DNA of 64,000 nucleotides from UTCFX2 sp963726375 (GTDB lineage Bacteria > Chloroflexota > Anaerolineae > Anaerolineales > UBA4823). The stretch lies in the NCBI GenBank assembly GCA_963726375.1, contig CAVSCE010000008.1:372001-436000 (forward strand), written 5' to 3'. The notes beneath the pieces were generated by a model. The model had not been told where the DNA came from, made no database searches, and saw nothing but the letters and a program-made list of their open reading frames with translations. Position numbers and translations under genes: made by a program. This document shows positions 41,504 to 50,398 of the stretch, piece after piece; within the stretch, counting starts at the first letter, position 1, and every line of letters begins with the position of its first letter.

Positions 41504-42499
41504 ATGGCTGACCAACCGCTTTCATCCCCAGAAATGAGGCCACGGTATTCCCGGTCGATCCAGGTGCGTCGAAAAAAAGACCAGACCGCCAGCAGGGCGT
41601 TTTTCGTACTCTCGCTGCTGCCCCTGATCCTCATCGTTGTGATCCTGGTCGCCCTGATTTTACGTTCGCAGCCGATCCTGCGGGTAAACTCGATCTGGGC
41701 GCTGCTGAGCGGTCAGATTTGGAAGCCAAACCAGGGACTGTTCGGCTTCCTCCCTTACATCATCGGCACGATTTGGGTTACAACCGTCGCGATGATCATC
41801 ACCATTCCACCCTGCCTGTTCACTGCGATTTACCTGGCAGAGTATGCCGGCCCACGCGTGAAGGCGGTCATGAAGCCGCTTCTGGATATTCTGGCGTCGA
41901 TTCCTTCGGTCGTCTACGGGGTCTGGGGAGTCGTTGCAATCGTGCCCTGGGTGCATCGGTTTTTGAAGCCTTTCCTGCAGGATAAGCTTGGTTTTATCCC
42001 GCTTTTTCAGTCGGACAACCCGACCGGCTACAGCATTATCTCGGGCAGCATCGTTTTGGCCGTCATGGTTGCGCCATTTATTATCGCAATGACCTATGAG
42101 GTCATTCATACCGTGCCGGACGGGATGCGCCACGCCTCCCTGGCGGTAGGGGCGACGCGCTGGCAGACCGTCCGCTATGCCGTCCTGCCGCAAACGACAC
42201 CAGGGATTGTTGCCGGGATCATGCTCGGCAGCTCCCGCGCCCTCGGGGAAACGATGGCTGTGATGATGGTCGTCGGGAATGTCGCCAAGATCCCGGCTTC
42301 GATCTTTGACCCGGCGTATCCGCTGCCGGCTTTGATTGCGAATAATTTTGGCGAGATGATGTCGATCCCGCTTTACGATGGCGCACTGATGGGCGCCGCG
42401 CTGGTGCTGCTTGTGATGGTTCTGATCTTCAATATCACTTCTACCCTGGCCTTGCGCCGGATTTGCGGAGGACGAAATGATCAAACGCCGACACCTTGA
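41504..42499 (+). CDS. pstC: Phosphate ABC transporter permease PstC
   Basis: Inner-membrane permease of about 331 residues with six helices. The family sequence IYLAEYAGPRVKAVMKPLLD follows TM2. The cytoplasmic coupling loop is RHASLAVGATRWQTVRYAVL, followed by GIVAGIMLGSSRALGETMAV. ATG 41504 (MADQPLSS) is preferred to an upstream TTG at 41489. Its end overlaps pstA by 23 bp. Confidence 0.94.
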   Translation: MADQPLSSPEMRPRYSRSIQVRRKKDQTASRAFFVLSLLPLILIVVILVALILRSQPILRVNSIWALLSGQIWKPNQGLFGFLPYIIGTIWVTTVAMIITIPPCLFTAIYLAEYAGPRVKAVMKPLLDILASIPSVVYGVWGVVAIVPWVHRFLKPFLQDKLGFIPLFQSDNPTGYSIISGSIVLAVMVAPFIIAMTYEVIHTVPDGMRHASLAVGATRWQTVRYAVLPQTTPGIVAGIMLGSSRALGETMAVMMVVGNVAKIPASIFDPAYPLPALIANNFGEMMSIPLYDGALMGAALVLLVMVLIFNITSTLALRRICGGRNDQTPTP

Positions 42500-43328
42500 A
42501 GAAGCCTTTTTCAAGGCAATCATGCTTGTTTCGCTTGTTCTCGTAGCCGGCAGCCTGGGGTTCATCCTTCTGGTTGTGATTATCAAAGGATTGCCAGCCA
42601 TGAACCTGGCCATGATCACCCAGACACCCAAAGGGGGATTTTACCTGGGCAAGGAGGGAGGGATCTTGAATGCGATCATCGGATCAATCTACCTGGCAGC
42701 CGGAGGCACCATCCTGGCAGTAATCTTCAGTTTACCGCTGGCGCTATATCTTCAATCGTATATTCGCAAAAATCCCTGGGCAGATGCTGTAAGACTGGCG
42801 CTGGATGTGCTTTGGGGGATCCCTTCGATTGTCTACGGTGCATTCGGTTTTACGATCATGCTCGCTTTGGGGATTCGGGCGTCATTGTTGGGGGGCATCG
42901 TGACCCTGGCGATCCTGGAGCTGCCAATCATGACGCGGGCGATGGATGAAGTGATCCGGATGATGCCTTTAGAGATGGAGCAGGCAGCCTATGCGCTGGG
43001 TGCAACCCGGCTGGAGACAGCCTGGCGGGTGGTGACGCGCCAGATGCTGCCGGGCATCATAACGGCTGTGATGCTGGCATTTGGGCGCGGCATCGGCGAC
43101 GCTGCTTCAGTCCTGTTTGTAGCCGGATACACGGATCGGATCCCATCCTCGCTGTTTCGGCCAGTAGCTTCACTGCCGCTGGCGGTCTTCTTCCAATTAG
43201 GAACACCCTTTCCAGAAGTTCAACAGCGCGCCTATGCCTCGGCGTTGATCCTGACTTTCATTGTGCTCGTGATCAGTTTGGGCTCGCGCTGGATTGCCGG
43301 ACGTTTAAGCCGCTACACAATACATTAG
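42477..43328 (+). CDS. pstA: Phosphate ABC transporter permease PstA
   Basis: A 283-residue permease partner of PstC with six helices. The coupling motif is QAAYALGATRLETAWRVVTR, followed by ITAVMLAFGRGIGDAASVLF. The start overlaps the end of pstC by 23 bp, consistent with coupled translation. Length and order are normal for pst operons. Confidence 0.94.
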   Translation: MIKRRHLEEAFFKAIMLVSLVLVAGSLGFILLVVIIKGLPAMNLAMITQTPKGGFYLGKEGGILNAIIGSIYLAAGGTILAVIFSLPLALYLQSYIRKNPWADAVRLALDVLWGIPSIVYGAFGFTIMLALGIRASLLGGIVTLAILELPIMTRAMDEVIRMMPLEMEQAAYALGATRLETAWRVVTRQMLPGIITAVMLAFGRGIGDAASVLFVAGYTDRIPSSLFRPVASLPLAVFFQLGTPFPEVQQRAYASALILTFIVLVISLGSRWIAGRLSRYTIH

Positions 43329-43339
43329 GAGTCTCCAGA

Positions 43340-44096
43340 ATGGAATCGCACATATAAAATCCGCAATCTGGAAGCACATTATGGGGAAATGCAGTCTTTG
43401 AAAAATGTTAACCTGGAGATTCCCAGGCGTGAGATTACCGTGATTATGGGTCCGTCTGGATGCGGGAAGACCACCCTTTTAAAGAGCCTGAACCGCTTCC
43501 TGGAACTGACTGACGGAACGAAAATCCGAGGCGAGGTTCTGATCGATGACGAAAACATCTATGCCCCAGGGGTGGATGTGACCGAGATCCGGAAGAGGAC
43601 CGGGCTGCTGGCTCAGAGGCCTTTCCCGCTGCCGATGTCCATCTATGACAATGTGTCCTACGGGCTGCGAATCCACGGGCTGTGCAGCAAGGGCGCTGAA
43701 ATGGACCGCCGCGTTCGCCACTACCTGGAGCTGGCAGGGCTGTGGGATGAAGTCAAGGACCGGCTGCACGCTCCATCCTCCAGCCTTTCGATTGGTCAGC
43801 AGCAGCGGCTCTGCCTGGCGCGCGGCCTGGCGGTGGAGCCGGAGATTTTGCTGGGTGACGAGCCGACTTCTGCGCTCGACCCGATCTCGGCCCAGAACAT
43901 TGAAAAACGCCTTCTGGAATTGAAAGACCAGTACACGATCGTGCTGGTCACGCACATCTTGCGCCAGGCCAGGCGCCTGGCGGATCACGTCATCTTCATG
44001 TACCTGGGCGAGGTCGTGGAAAGCGGCCCGGCGCACGAGGTCTTCGATCATCCCCGCGAGAAACGGACCCAGGCCTACCTGGAAGGCCAGTTCTAA
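43340..44096 (+). CDS. pstB: Phosphate ABC transporter ATPase PstB, start region frameshifted
   Basis: ATPase of the phosphate importer, about 250 residues. Walker A MGPSGCGKTT, the PstB-typical LLKSLNRFLELTDGTKIRG, signature LSIGQQQRLC and Walker B EILLGDEPTSALD. The usual first strand (YKIRNLEAHYGE) lies in frame with the body from about 43354, while the only upstream ATG (43340) is one frame off; a one-base shift near 43350 would give a normal start. Without it the gene would begin at 43389, missing that strand. Confidence 0.9.
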
Positions 44097-44112
44097 ATGC
44101 TATAATTGTCTC

Positions 44113-45417
44113 ATGCGAAAAATTACCGGTCTGGCAGTGCTGGTCATCCTGCTCACAGGCTTTTCTGTGAGTGCGCGGCAGGAGGGACCGCTCGTCTTAC
44201 TGCTGACTGCAGATGGTGCGGTTGCGCCGCCGATGGTGGAGTACCTGGAGCGCGGCCTGGAGCAGGCTGTGCAAAGCGGCGCCGAGCTGGTCGTCCTGCA
44301 GCTGAACACGCCTGGGGGTAGTATTGATGCGATGACGGATATGGTCCAATTGATCCGTTTGAGTGCGGTGCCGGTGGTGGTGTACGTCGCGCCGAGGGGG
44401 GCGATGGCAGGAAGCGCCGGGACGGTGATCGTACTGGCAGGGCATGTTGCTGCAATGGCACCCGAGACGGCAATCGGTGCTGCGAGTCCGGTTGGAAGCC
44501 AGGGGGAGGACCTGGGCGAGACCATGCAGGCAAAAGGAAAGAATATCCTTAAAGCGACCGTGCGCTCGCTCGCCAAGAACCGCCGTCCGGAAGCAATCCA
44601 ATTGGCAGAAAGTACAATTGAGACGGCTGAGGCGGTCTCGGCGGATGAAGCATTAGAAGCCGGATTGATCGATTTCATCGCAGTGGATATTCAGGACCTT
44701 CTCCGCCAGCTGGATGGTTATACTATCGAGTTCGGCGATGAAGAGCTAACGATTGAGACAACAGGGGCAGTAGTTGAGCCGCTCGAGCAGTCTTTTATCG
44801 AGAAACTGCTCTCCATTTTGACCAACCCGGCAATTGTTTTCCTCTTGATCTCGATCGGAGTACAGGCGATCCTGATCGAGATTTCCAGCCCCGGGGGTTG
44901 GGCAGCAGGGACGATCGGCGTGGCCTGCCTTGCGCTCGCTGGATATGGATTAGGGGTGCTCCCTGTCAACTGGTTTGGGATCGTCTTCCTGATTTTGGCC
45001 TTTGTGCTTTTCATCCTGGATATAAAGGCTCCGACACATGGTGCGCTGACTGCAGCCGGGGTTGCTTCGCTGATCACGGGCTCGCTGGTGATGTTCAATT
45101 CGCCGAGCGTCCCGGATTATGTGCGTGTGCCAGTACCGCTGATCGTTGGGACATCCGTTGCGACCGGGGCGATCTTCTTCGCGATCATGATATTAGCCGT
45201 GCGCGCCCAGCACACTCCGGTGCGGGTCGGTGCAGAGAGCCTGATCGGGCGGATTGGCACGGCGCGCAGCGAGATTGCACCTGTTGGATTGGTGCAGCTC
45301 GGCGGCGAGAAGTGGACGGGTGAGATGGTCGAGGGTGAAGATCCTGCCCCCGCCGGCAGCCGTGTGGAAGTGGTCGCAGTTGAAGGCCTGCGGATCAGGG
45401 TGCGACGGGTAAATTGA
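44113..45417 (+). CDS. NfeD-family membrane-bound serine protease homologue
   Basis: A 434-residue long-form NfeD protein. An N-terminal signal/anchor precedes a ClpP/SppA-like protease domain (about residues 25-220) with LNTPGGSIDAMTDMV, the catalytic Ser in PRGAMAGSAGTVI and the catalytic Lys region around LAKNRRPEA. Four membrane helices (about 230-350) and an OB-fold NfeD domain (about 375-434, ESLIGRIGTARSEIAPVG) follow. Such proteins work with SPFH/stomatin partners in membrane quality control, but no partner gene is adjacent. Starts 16 bp after pstB. Confidence 0.92.
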   Translation: MRKITGLAVLVILLTGFSVSARQEGPLVLLLTADGAVAPPMVEYLERGLEQAVQSGAELVVLQLNTPGGSIDAMTDMVQLIRLSAVPVVVYVAPRGAMAGSAGTVIVLAGHVAAMAPETAIGAASPVGSQGEDLGETMQAKGKNILKATVRSLAKNRRPEAIQLAESTIETAEAVSADEALEAGLIDFIAVDIQDLLRQLDGYTIEFGDEELTIETTGAVVEPLEQSFIEKLLSILTNPAIVFLLISIGVQAILIEISSPGGWAAGTIGVACLALAGYGLGVLPVNWFGIVFLILAFVLFILDIKAPTHGALTAAGVASLITGSLVMFNSPSVPDYVRVPVPLIVGTSVATGAIFFAIMILAVRAQHTPVRVGAESLIGRIGTARSEIAPVGLVQLGGEKWTGEMVEGEDPAPAGSRVEVVAVEGLRIRVRRVN

Positions 45418-46259
45418 TGGGGATGGGAAAATCGATGCGGACGACGACTTACCGCTATCCAAATGAGCGCTTGATCCTGGCGGCGACTTTTTTTCTGGTG
45501 CTGACCGTGATCGGATTGACGGTAACCGCCACTGTCTGTGCCAGCCTTGTTTTTATCGGGGCGTTCCTGGCACTTTCCTATCATTTCAGCGCATCGCACC
45601 ATCGGCAGATCATCGCCTCCGCCCGGCGCGTCGATCCAGGGGAAACGGATGAGCTGGCCGACCTCGTCCGGCGCGGGGTTGACCGGATCCAGCCTGGATC
45701 GGTGGAAGTCTACACCCTGCCCCTGCGTGAGCTGAATGCATATACCTTTGGGCTGAGCACGCCGAAGGTAGTCGTGCTCTATTCGGGTCTTTTCGATGTG
45801 ATGGATCAAGATGAAATCTTATTCATCCTGGGGCATGAGCTGGGTCACGTTGCGCTGGGGCACACCTGGCTGAACTCGCTGGTCGGTGGGATTGCGGGCA
45901 TCCCCAGCTCGTTTTCGGCGGCAGCAGTGATGACCGCAGCGCTGCTGTGGTGGAACAGGGCGTGCGAATATTCGGCGGACCGGGCCGGGATGCTGGCTTG
46001 CGGCAAGCCGGAAAAGGCCATCTCGGCTCTGGTAAAGCTGGCAGCCGGGCCGCAGGCGGGCAACCAGCAGGCCCTGCAGATCGCTTATGAGAAGATCGAT
46101 GCCGAAGACGACACGATCTTCGGCGTCCTCAATGAGGCGCTGGCAACCCATCCGATGACGATCCGCCGGATCGAGCAGCTGCGCACTTATGCCTCATCAG
46201 GGCAGTATCAACGTCTTTTGAGCCAGCTGGACAGAAGCGACGGCCCTCAAACGAAATAA
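45417..46259 (+). CDS. M48-family zinc metalloprotease
   Basis: A 280-residue membrane-associated peptidase related to HtpX/Oma1. Two N-terminal helices, then HELGHVALGHT (HExxH, zinc ligands) and ACEYSADRAG carrying the third ligand Glu. The ATG at 45417 uses the last base of the NfeD stop codon, so the two proteins are made together. A role in membrane protein turnover beside NfeD is plausible. The next genes downstream are the tiny proteins described below. Confidence 0.9.
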   Translation: MGMGKSMRTTTYRYPNERLILAATFFLVLTVIGLTVTATVCASLVFIGAFLALSYHFSASHHRQIIASARRVDPGETDELADLVRRGVDRIQPGSVEVYTLPLRELNAYTFGLSTPKVVVLYSGLFDVMDQDEILFILGHELGHVALGHTWLNSLVGGIAGIPSSFSAAAVMTAALLWWNRACEYSADRAGMLACGKPEKAISALVKLAAGPQAGNQQALQIAYEKIDAEDDTIFGVLNEALATHPMTIRRIEQLRTYASSGQYQRLLSQLDRSDGPQTK

Positions 46260-46422
46260 TCCTAAGCAGACTGCCCTCGCCAGGGAACCGGCCATTTTAT
46301 TCAACGGTTTGTTTTACAATCAAGTCATAAGTCGTATTGCCAAAGCCCCAAAAAACGATAAAATACCAGGCAAGATTAGTCTAGAAACTAGGCCGTTCCA
46401 TCTGAAGAAAAGGAGATCAACC

Positions 46423-46623
46423 ATGTACGTCCGAACAAATATGAAATCCGGTTCAGCCTGCTACACTGTTGCGTCGGGTGATAGCCTGAGCACTATTTCC
46501 CAGAAATTTTATGGAAATATGGCTGCCGACAACGTCAACAAAATTTACTACTCGAACATGACCACCATTGGCTCGAATCCGAACGTTATCTTCCCTGGTC
46601 AGAAGCTCTATATCCCCGCTTAG
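46423..46623 (+). CDS. Tiny LysM protein with DLRAG-like N-terminal motif, cluster gene 1
   Basis: A 66-residue protein, ATG 46423 with AAAGGAGATCA in front. Residues 1-9 read MYVRTNMKSG, the cluster's shared motif. The rest is one LysM domain (CYTVASGDSLSTISQKFYGN and NVIFPGQKLYIPA), which in other proteins binds peptidoglycan or chitin. There is no signal peptide, which is odd for a LysM protein and suggests export by another route, possibly through the shared leader-like motif. Confidence 0.75.
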   Translation: MYVRTNMKSGSACYTVASGDSLSTISQKFYGNMAADNVNKIYYSNMTTIGSNPNVIFPGQKLYIPA

Positions 46624-46682
46624 TCCTGTGGACAATCAGAGCGTTTGGTTCTACCAGGCTGTGCAACAAGGAGAATAAACTT

Positions 46683-46909
46683 ATGAGGAATGAACGATAC
46701 ATCCCACAGATGCAGGTTCGTTCGAGCCTGCGGAGCGGTGCCAGCGGCGGTTACGTCAACGGGGTTTGGTATCCGGATCAAAGCGGCGTTTGCGGCACAA
46801 GCACGACGCCCCCCCGACCACGCCTCCCACGACACCGCCTACCACGACGACCGGCGGCGGCTACGTCGGCGGCGTCTGGTATCCCGATCAAAGCGGCGTG
46901 TGCGGGTAA
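46683..46909 (+). CDS. Tiny repeat protein with two GGYV-WYPDQSGVCG modules, cluster gene 2, one frameshift
   Basis: No family recognised. The protein of about 75 residues begins MRNERYIPQMQVRSSLRSG, its VRSSLRSG matching the cluster motif. It then has SGGYVNGVWYPDQSGVCG, a Pro/Thr linker, and GGGYVGGVWYPDQSGVCG, the C-terminus. The frame is broken in a run of seven C near 46808-46814; with eight C the second copy is in frame and ends at TAA 46909. ACAAGGAGAA is the ribosome site. Confidence 0.7.
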
Positions 46910-46956
46910 TCGGCTACCACGCTTTTCGGAAACGGAAACTCAGGAATCTTTAAGAT

Positions 46957-47136
46957 ATGAACGCAAATACCGTGACCAGTCCAAATACAGCAAGGCCGGA
47001 ACGCGTTCAGCAGATCCGGGTTCGCTGTGACCTGCGAGCAGGCGATGATCTGGCAACCTGCCAGATGAACGTGAACAAGTGGCGCGACCGCTATTATGCT
47101 TCCTATAACGAAGCGGTTAAGCGCGGTTGCATCTAG
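46957..47136 (+). CDS. Tiny Cys-pair protein, cluster gene 3
   Basis: A 59-residue protein with no known family. Residues 22-30 read IRVRCDLRAG, the cluster motif. The C-terminal part, ATCQMNVNKWRDRYYASYNE to KRGCI, is a predicted helix with two Cys 22 residues apart, matching the layout in gene 4. No clear ribosome site; the ATG follows TCTTTAAGAT. Translation may depend on the preceding gene. Confidence 0.65.
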   Translation: MNANTVTSPNTARPERVQQIRVRCDLRAGDDLATCQMNVNKWRDRYYASYNEAVKRGCI

Positions 47137-47152
47137 GTAGGGGAGGGAAAAG

Positions 47153-47374
47153 ATGAAAACACGAACCGACCTCCGAGCTGGCGCAGACGAGCTGACAGCC
47201 TGCAAAAAAGAAAAGGAATACTGGATGAACCAGTATAACTACATGCAGAGCGTGCTTGCAAAATGCGGATCGACCACCCCCCCCACTTCCCCACCGCCAG
47301 GACCCTATCCAAGCACCAGCGGAGGTTATGTAGGTGGAATCTGGTATTCGGACAAGAGCGGCGCCTGCGGATAG
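47153..47374 (+). CDS. Tiny Cys-pair plus GGYV-WYSDKSGACG protein, cluster gene 4
   Basis: A 73-residue protein starting with MKTRTDLRAGADELTACKKE. It combines both designs: the helix with Cys-x20-Cys (through VLAKCG) as in gene 3, then a Thr/Pro/Ser linker and SGGYVGGIWYSDKSGACG, the module of gene 2. GGGAGGG lies 7 bp before the ATG. No signal peptide. Confidence 0.75.
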   Translation: MKTRTDLRAGADELTACKKEKEYWMNQYNYMQSVLAKCGSTTPPTSPPPGPYPSTSGGYVGGIWYSDKSGACG

Positions 47375-47407
47375 CCTTCCGCCACGGCGGATGAATGGAG
47401 AAAACTA

Positions 47408-47584
47408 ATGAAAGTTGAAACCGATCTTAGAGCAGGTGCGTTACTGCAAGATGCAGCCCAAACCGTTGGCGGCGCCGCCAATCAGGTTGCGACGGTATTT
47501 TCCAACGCAAACCAGCAGGCGGCCACCATGACCGATAAAGTCCTATTCAAATCAAAGGCTGTCTGGAACGCCCTGATCAGCTGA
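47408..47584 (+). CDS. Tiny helical protein, cluster gene 5
   Basis: A 58-residue protein starting MKVETDLRAGALLQDAAQ. After the shared motif it is Ala/Gln/Val-rich and amphipathic (AAQTVGGAANQVATVFSNAN), with a short C-terminal tail VWNALIS. No Cys. ATGGAGAAAACTA precedes the ATG. It ends 42 bp before the operon terminator. Confidence 0.68.
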   Translation: MKVETDLRAGALLQDAAQTVGGAANQVATVFSNANQQAATMTDKVLFKSKAVWNALIS

Positions 47585-47625
47585 GCTGGCCGGGCTGTCT
47601 AATCTGCCTGTAAATAATTCACTCT

Positions 47626-47675
47626 CACGAACAAGACAGGTAAGCCCTTCGCGGCGTGCGCCTGTCTTGTTCGTG
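47626..47675 (+). terminator. Terminator of the tiny-protein operon
   Basis: Perfect 15-bp stem CACGAACAAGACAGG (47626-47640) and CCTGTCTTGTTCGTG (47661-47675) with a 20-nt loop, followed by TTAAT. It closes the five-gene cluster before the leftward NBR1-type lipoprotein gene. Confidence 0.75.
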
Positions 47676-47752
47676 TTAATGACGAATTTTTATAAAGGGC
47701 GGAGTGATAAGAATCCGACTTAAATTCTGCTCACAATGTCATATCCAACGGT

Positions 47753-49337
47753 TCAGCGCGCGATCGAGTCATAGATACCAGCAGCAAAGCTGTTGATGTC
47801 TCGAAGGTCGGCATCGGTGGCGTTGTTTGTGCCCAATCCCTTGAAATCGATCCAAATCACGATCGGGTTGGTCTGTGAAGCATAATAGACCTCGGAATTT
47901 ACCTTGTTCAGCCTGCTCAGCCAGCCCTGAATCTGGCTGATTTCTTCTGAGTTCAGGCCGCGCAGCCCCAGCTGCTGTGTTCTGGTTTCACAGGAAAAAG
48001 CTTCTGCAACCCCATCATTGAAGCCGTTCATCCGAATCCGCAGTTCCTGGCAGGAGTTGCTATCCGGCTCGCCTGTTCGGCTCCAGGCCAATACATCAGC
48101 GTTAAGCGAACCACCATTCTGGACCCGCGGCAGGAGCCAGAAGGCGTTTGCCGCCTGCCAGCGACCGAGGTTGGCAGCCTTTAAATTCAGCCAGACCATG
48201 TTTCCGGCCAGGCTGGAAAGGTTTACCTCGACCTGGGTGGTCCTACCATCGTAAGTTTCTCGCCAGGTCCCTAATGTGCCGCTCTGTCCGTTCGAGGTCT
48301 GATACTCGAGGCGGAAGCTCAGGTCGCAACCGGAGCTGTTCTGCAGGCAGCCGATTTCAGCGAGGAATACATCGCCAGATCGGATATTAAACAATGGAAA
48401 TTGTCCGTTGATCGTGCCGTTAGGACTGTCATCTGGACGAGTCGAGCAGACCGTAGCCGGTCCGCGGTTGGGTTTCGAAAATGGGCATTTGCAGCAATGA
48501 AACTGATCCTGTACGGTCAGATGTGGCTCCCGGGCAGGACAGAAGACCTGCTCCACTGATCCAGGTCGCGGAGCAATAATTGACCGCAAGGTCATAGGAT
48601 TCGCCGCCGGTATAATCCGATTGGAACGTCCGGATATTTAATTCAAGCGGAGTTGAGCCATTTGGATTGACGCCAAACATGCTGCCAGAAGGCTCCTGCA
48701 ACATCCAGAAACCCCGGAATTCGCCCGGGTAGGAAGGCGCCTGCATGGCAACAGCCAGGTCGACAACTCCGCCCGCCGGGACCGGGGCGGGCAGGAAAAC
48801 AGGAGGTGCTGGATTTGGAAAGTTTCCGCCGGTATAGACCAGCAGGTATCCAGTCGTCCAGCTGCAGGAGCCAGTGTTCATCAGCCTCCAGATTTTTGTG
48901 AATGATGATCCAACCAGGATCGGCGAGCCAGCCGGCAGACTGACATCGCCCATGAAGATCGCCTGGTTGCAGGGGATGTCTGGAGGAGCAGGGGTGGGTG
49001 AGGGAGGAATGGATGTCGGGGATGGGAGGGTAATCGGAGTTTCCGAAGGGAGCTGAGAAGGAGTTGAGGAGGGGGAGGTATCCTTCTGAGGGACTGTACT
49101 TGTTCCCGATCTGGCGAGCTCTGTAAGCTGCAGAGAGGCTGTCTTTTCGGCAACAATGGTTTGCTGAGCGATCCGAATCTCGGTTTCCAGCGCCTCAGCA
49201 GCAGCTGTTTCCTGTAAGGTGCGGTTCGTGCCAGAAAGCGTCAGGCATGCGCTCAGAATGATCCAGAACAAACCGGCCGCAAACCAGCGCCAGAAGCGCC
49301 ACCCTTGCATGTCAAAATGCAGGCGCTGATCCTTCAT
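47753..49337 (-). CDS. Lipoprotein with NBR1-type Ig-like domain, one frameshift
   Basis: A surface lipoprotein of about 527 residues. A lipobox (LSAC) follows the membrane segment near residue 30. A Gln/Glu-rich helix and a Ser/Thr/Pro linker precede an NBR1 central Ig-like domain (about residues 120-225: FTKIWRLMNTGSCSWTTGYLLV through FRGFWMLQEPSG). The C-terminal part (about 270-527) adds beta-rich segments (TWRETYDGRTTQVEVNLSSL) and a final alpha/beta domain. The frame shifts near 48437, where a one-base change joins YGLLDS to the next frame's RPDDSPNG. Function unknown; the domain is frequent in Chloroflexota envelope proteins. Confidence 0.8.
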
Positions 49338-49430
49338 AAGCTGATTATATACCGAAAAAGCAGCCTACGTCGGAACGTCTCCATTCTGGCGCGAGAGGTC
49401 AAAACAGGGTAAAATCCGAAAGAGGTCAAA

Positions 49431-50382
49431 ATGCCATTTACACCAACTCGCGATCGTGTCAAAACACAAGAAGCTGAACCTACCCCCAAACGGCGCCCGG
49501 ATTGGATTCGGGTGCGCGCTCCCGGGGGTGAAACTTATGAGTGGCTGCAAGAGCTGATGCGATCAAAAGCCCTTCACACGGTATGTGAAGAAGCCATGTG
49601 CCCGAACATGGGGGAGTGCTGGGGCTCAGGGACGGCAACTTTTCTGATGTTGGGGGATATCTGTACCCGCACCTGCGGTTTTTGCGATATTAAGCGCAGG
49701 CCAGCCGGGCCCGCTGGATTGGCTTGAGCCAGAACGGGTGGCTCAGGCTGTCAAAGCCATGAAGCTCAAGCATGCTGTGATCACGAGCGTAAACCGTGAT
49801 GACCGCAGGGACGGCGGCGCGCCAATTTTTGCGATGGTTATCCGCCGCATCCGCGAGCTCCACCCCGGCTGTTCGATCGAAGTCCTGGTCCCGGATTTCA
49901 AGGGAAGCCTGGAGGCGTTGAAAATTGTCATGGATGCCCGGCCTGAAATATTGAACCATAATGTTGAGACCGTACCGCGGCTCTTTAAACTTGTCCAACC
50001 GCAGGACCGCTACGAATGGGCAGCGGCGACGCTCAGCAGTGCCAGGAAGCTGGACAGCGAGGTGCTGACCAAATCGGGCATCATGGTTGGGCTCGGAGAG
50101 ACGATTGAAGAAGTCAAGCAAGTGATGCGCGACCAGCGCAGCTGGGGTGTCGACATCCTTACCCTCGGGCAATACCTGCAGCCGAGCAAGAAGCATCTTC
50201 CGATCGAACGTTATTACACCCTGGAAGAATTTGCGGAGCTTAAGGAATACGGGCTTTCGATCGGTTTCAAATGGGTGGAAAGTGGACCATTGGTGCGATC
50301 TTCGTATCATGCGGCGGAACAAGTACGCGTACTGAGCCCGGTTCACCGTCAGCTTTACGGTGAAACCAGGCTTGAAGGCTAG
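49431..50382 (+). CDS. lipA: Lipoyl synthase, one frameshift
   Basis: Radical SAM enzyme inserting two sulfurs into protein-bound octanoyl groups. The auxiliary cluster motif CEEAMCPNMGEC near residue 50 and the radical SAM motif CTRTCGFCDI near residue 83 are both intact. The frame breaks near 49708-49715; removing one G (GGGCCCG) rejoins RPAGPLDWLEPERVAQAV. The rest includes TSVNRDDRRDGGA and the C-terminal SYHAAEQ. The next gene begins 17 bp after. Sufficient length for a functional enzyme if the shift is an error. Confidence 0.92.
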
Positions 50383-50398
50383 GTTTGCGGAGGTACTT

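Noticed and set aside
46423..47584. Calling the tiny-gene cluster a known RiPP or bacteriocin locus
   Set aside because: No lanthipeptide, radical SAM, cyclodehydratase or peptidase-transporter gene is adjacent; the nearby radical SAM gene is lipoyl synthase. Only the leader-like pattern supports the idea.
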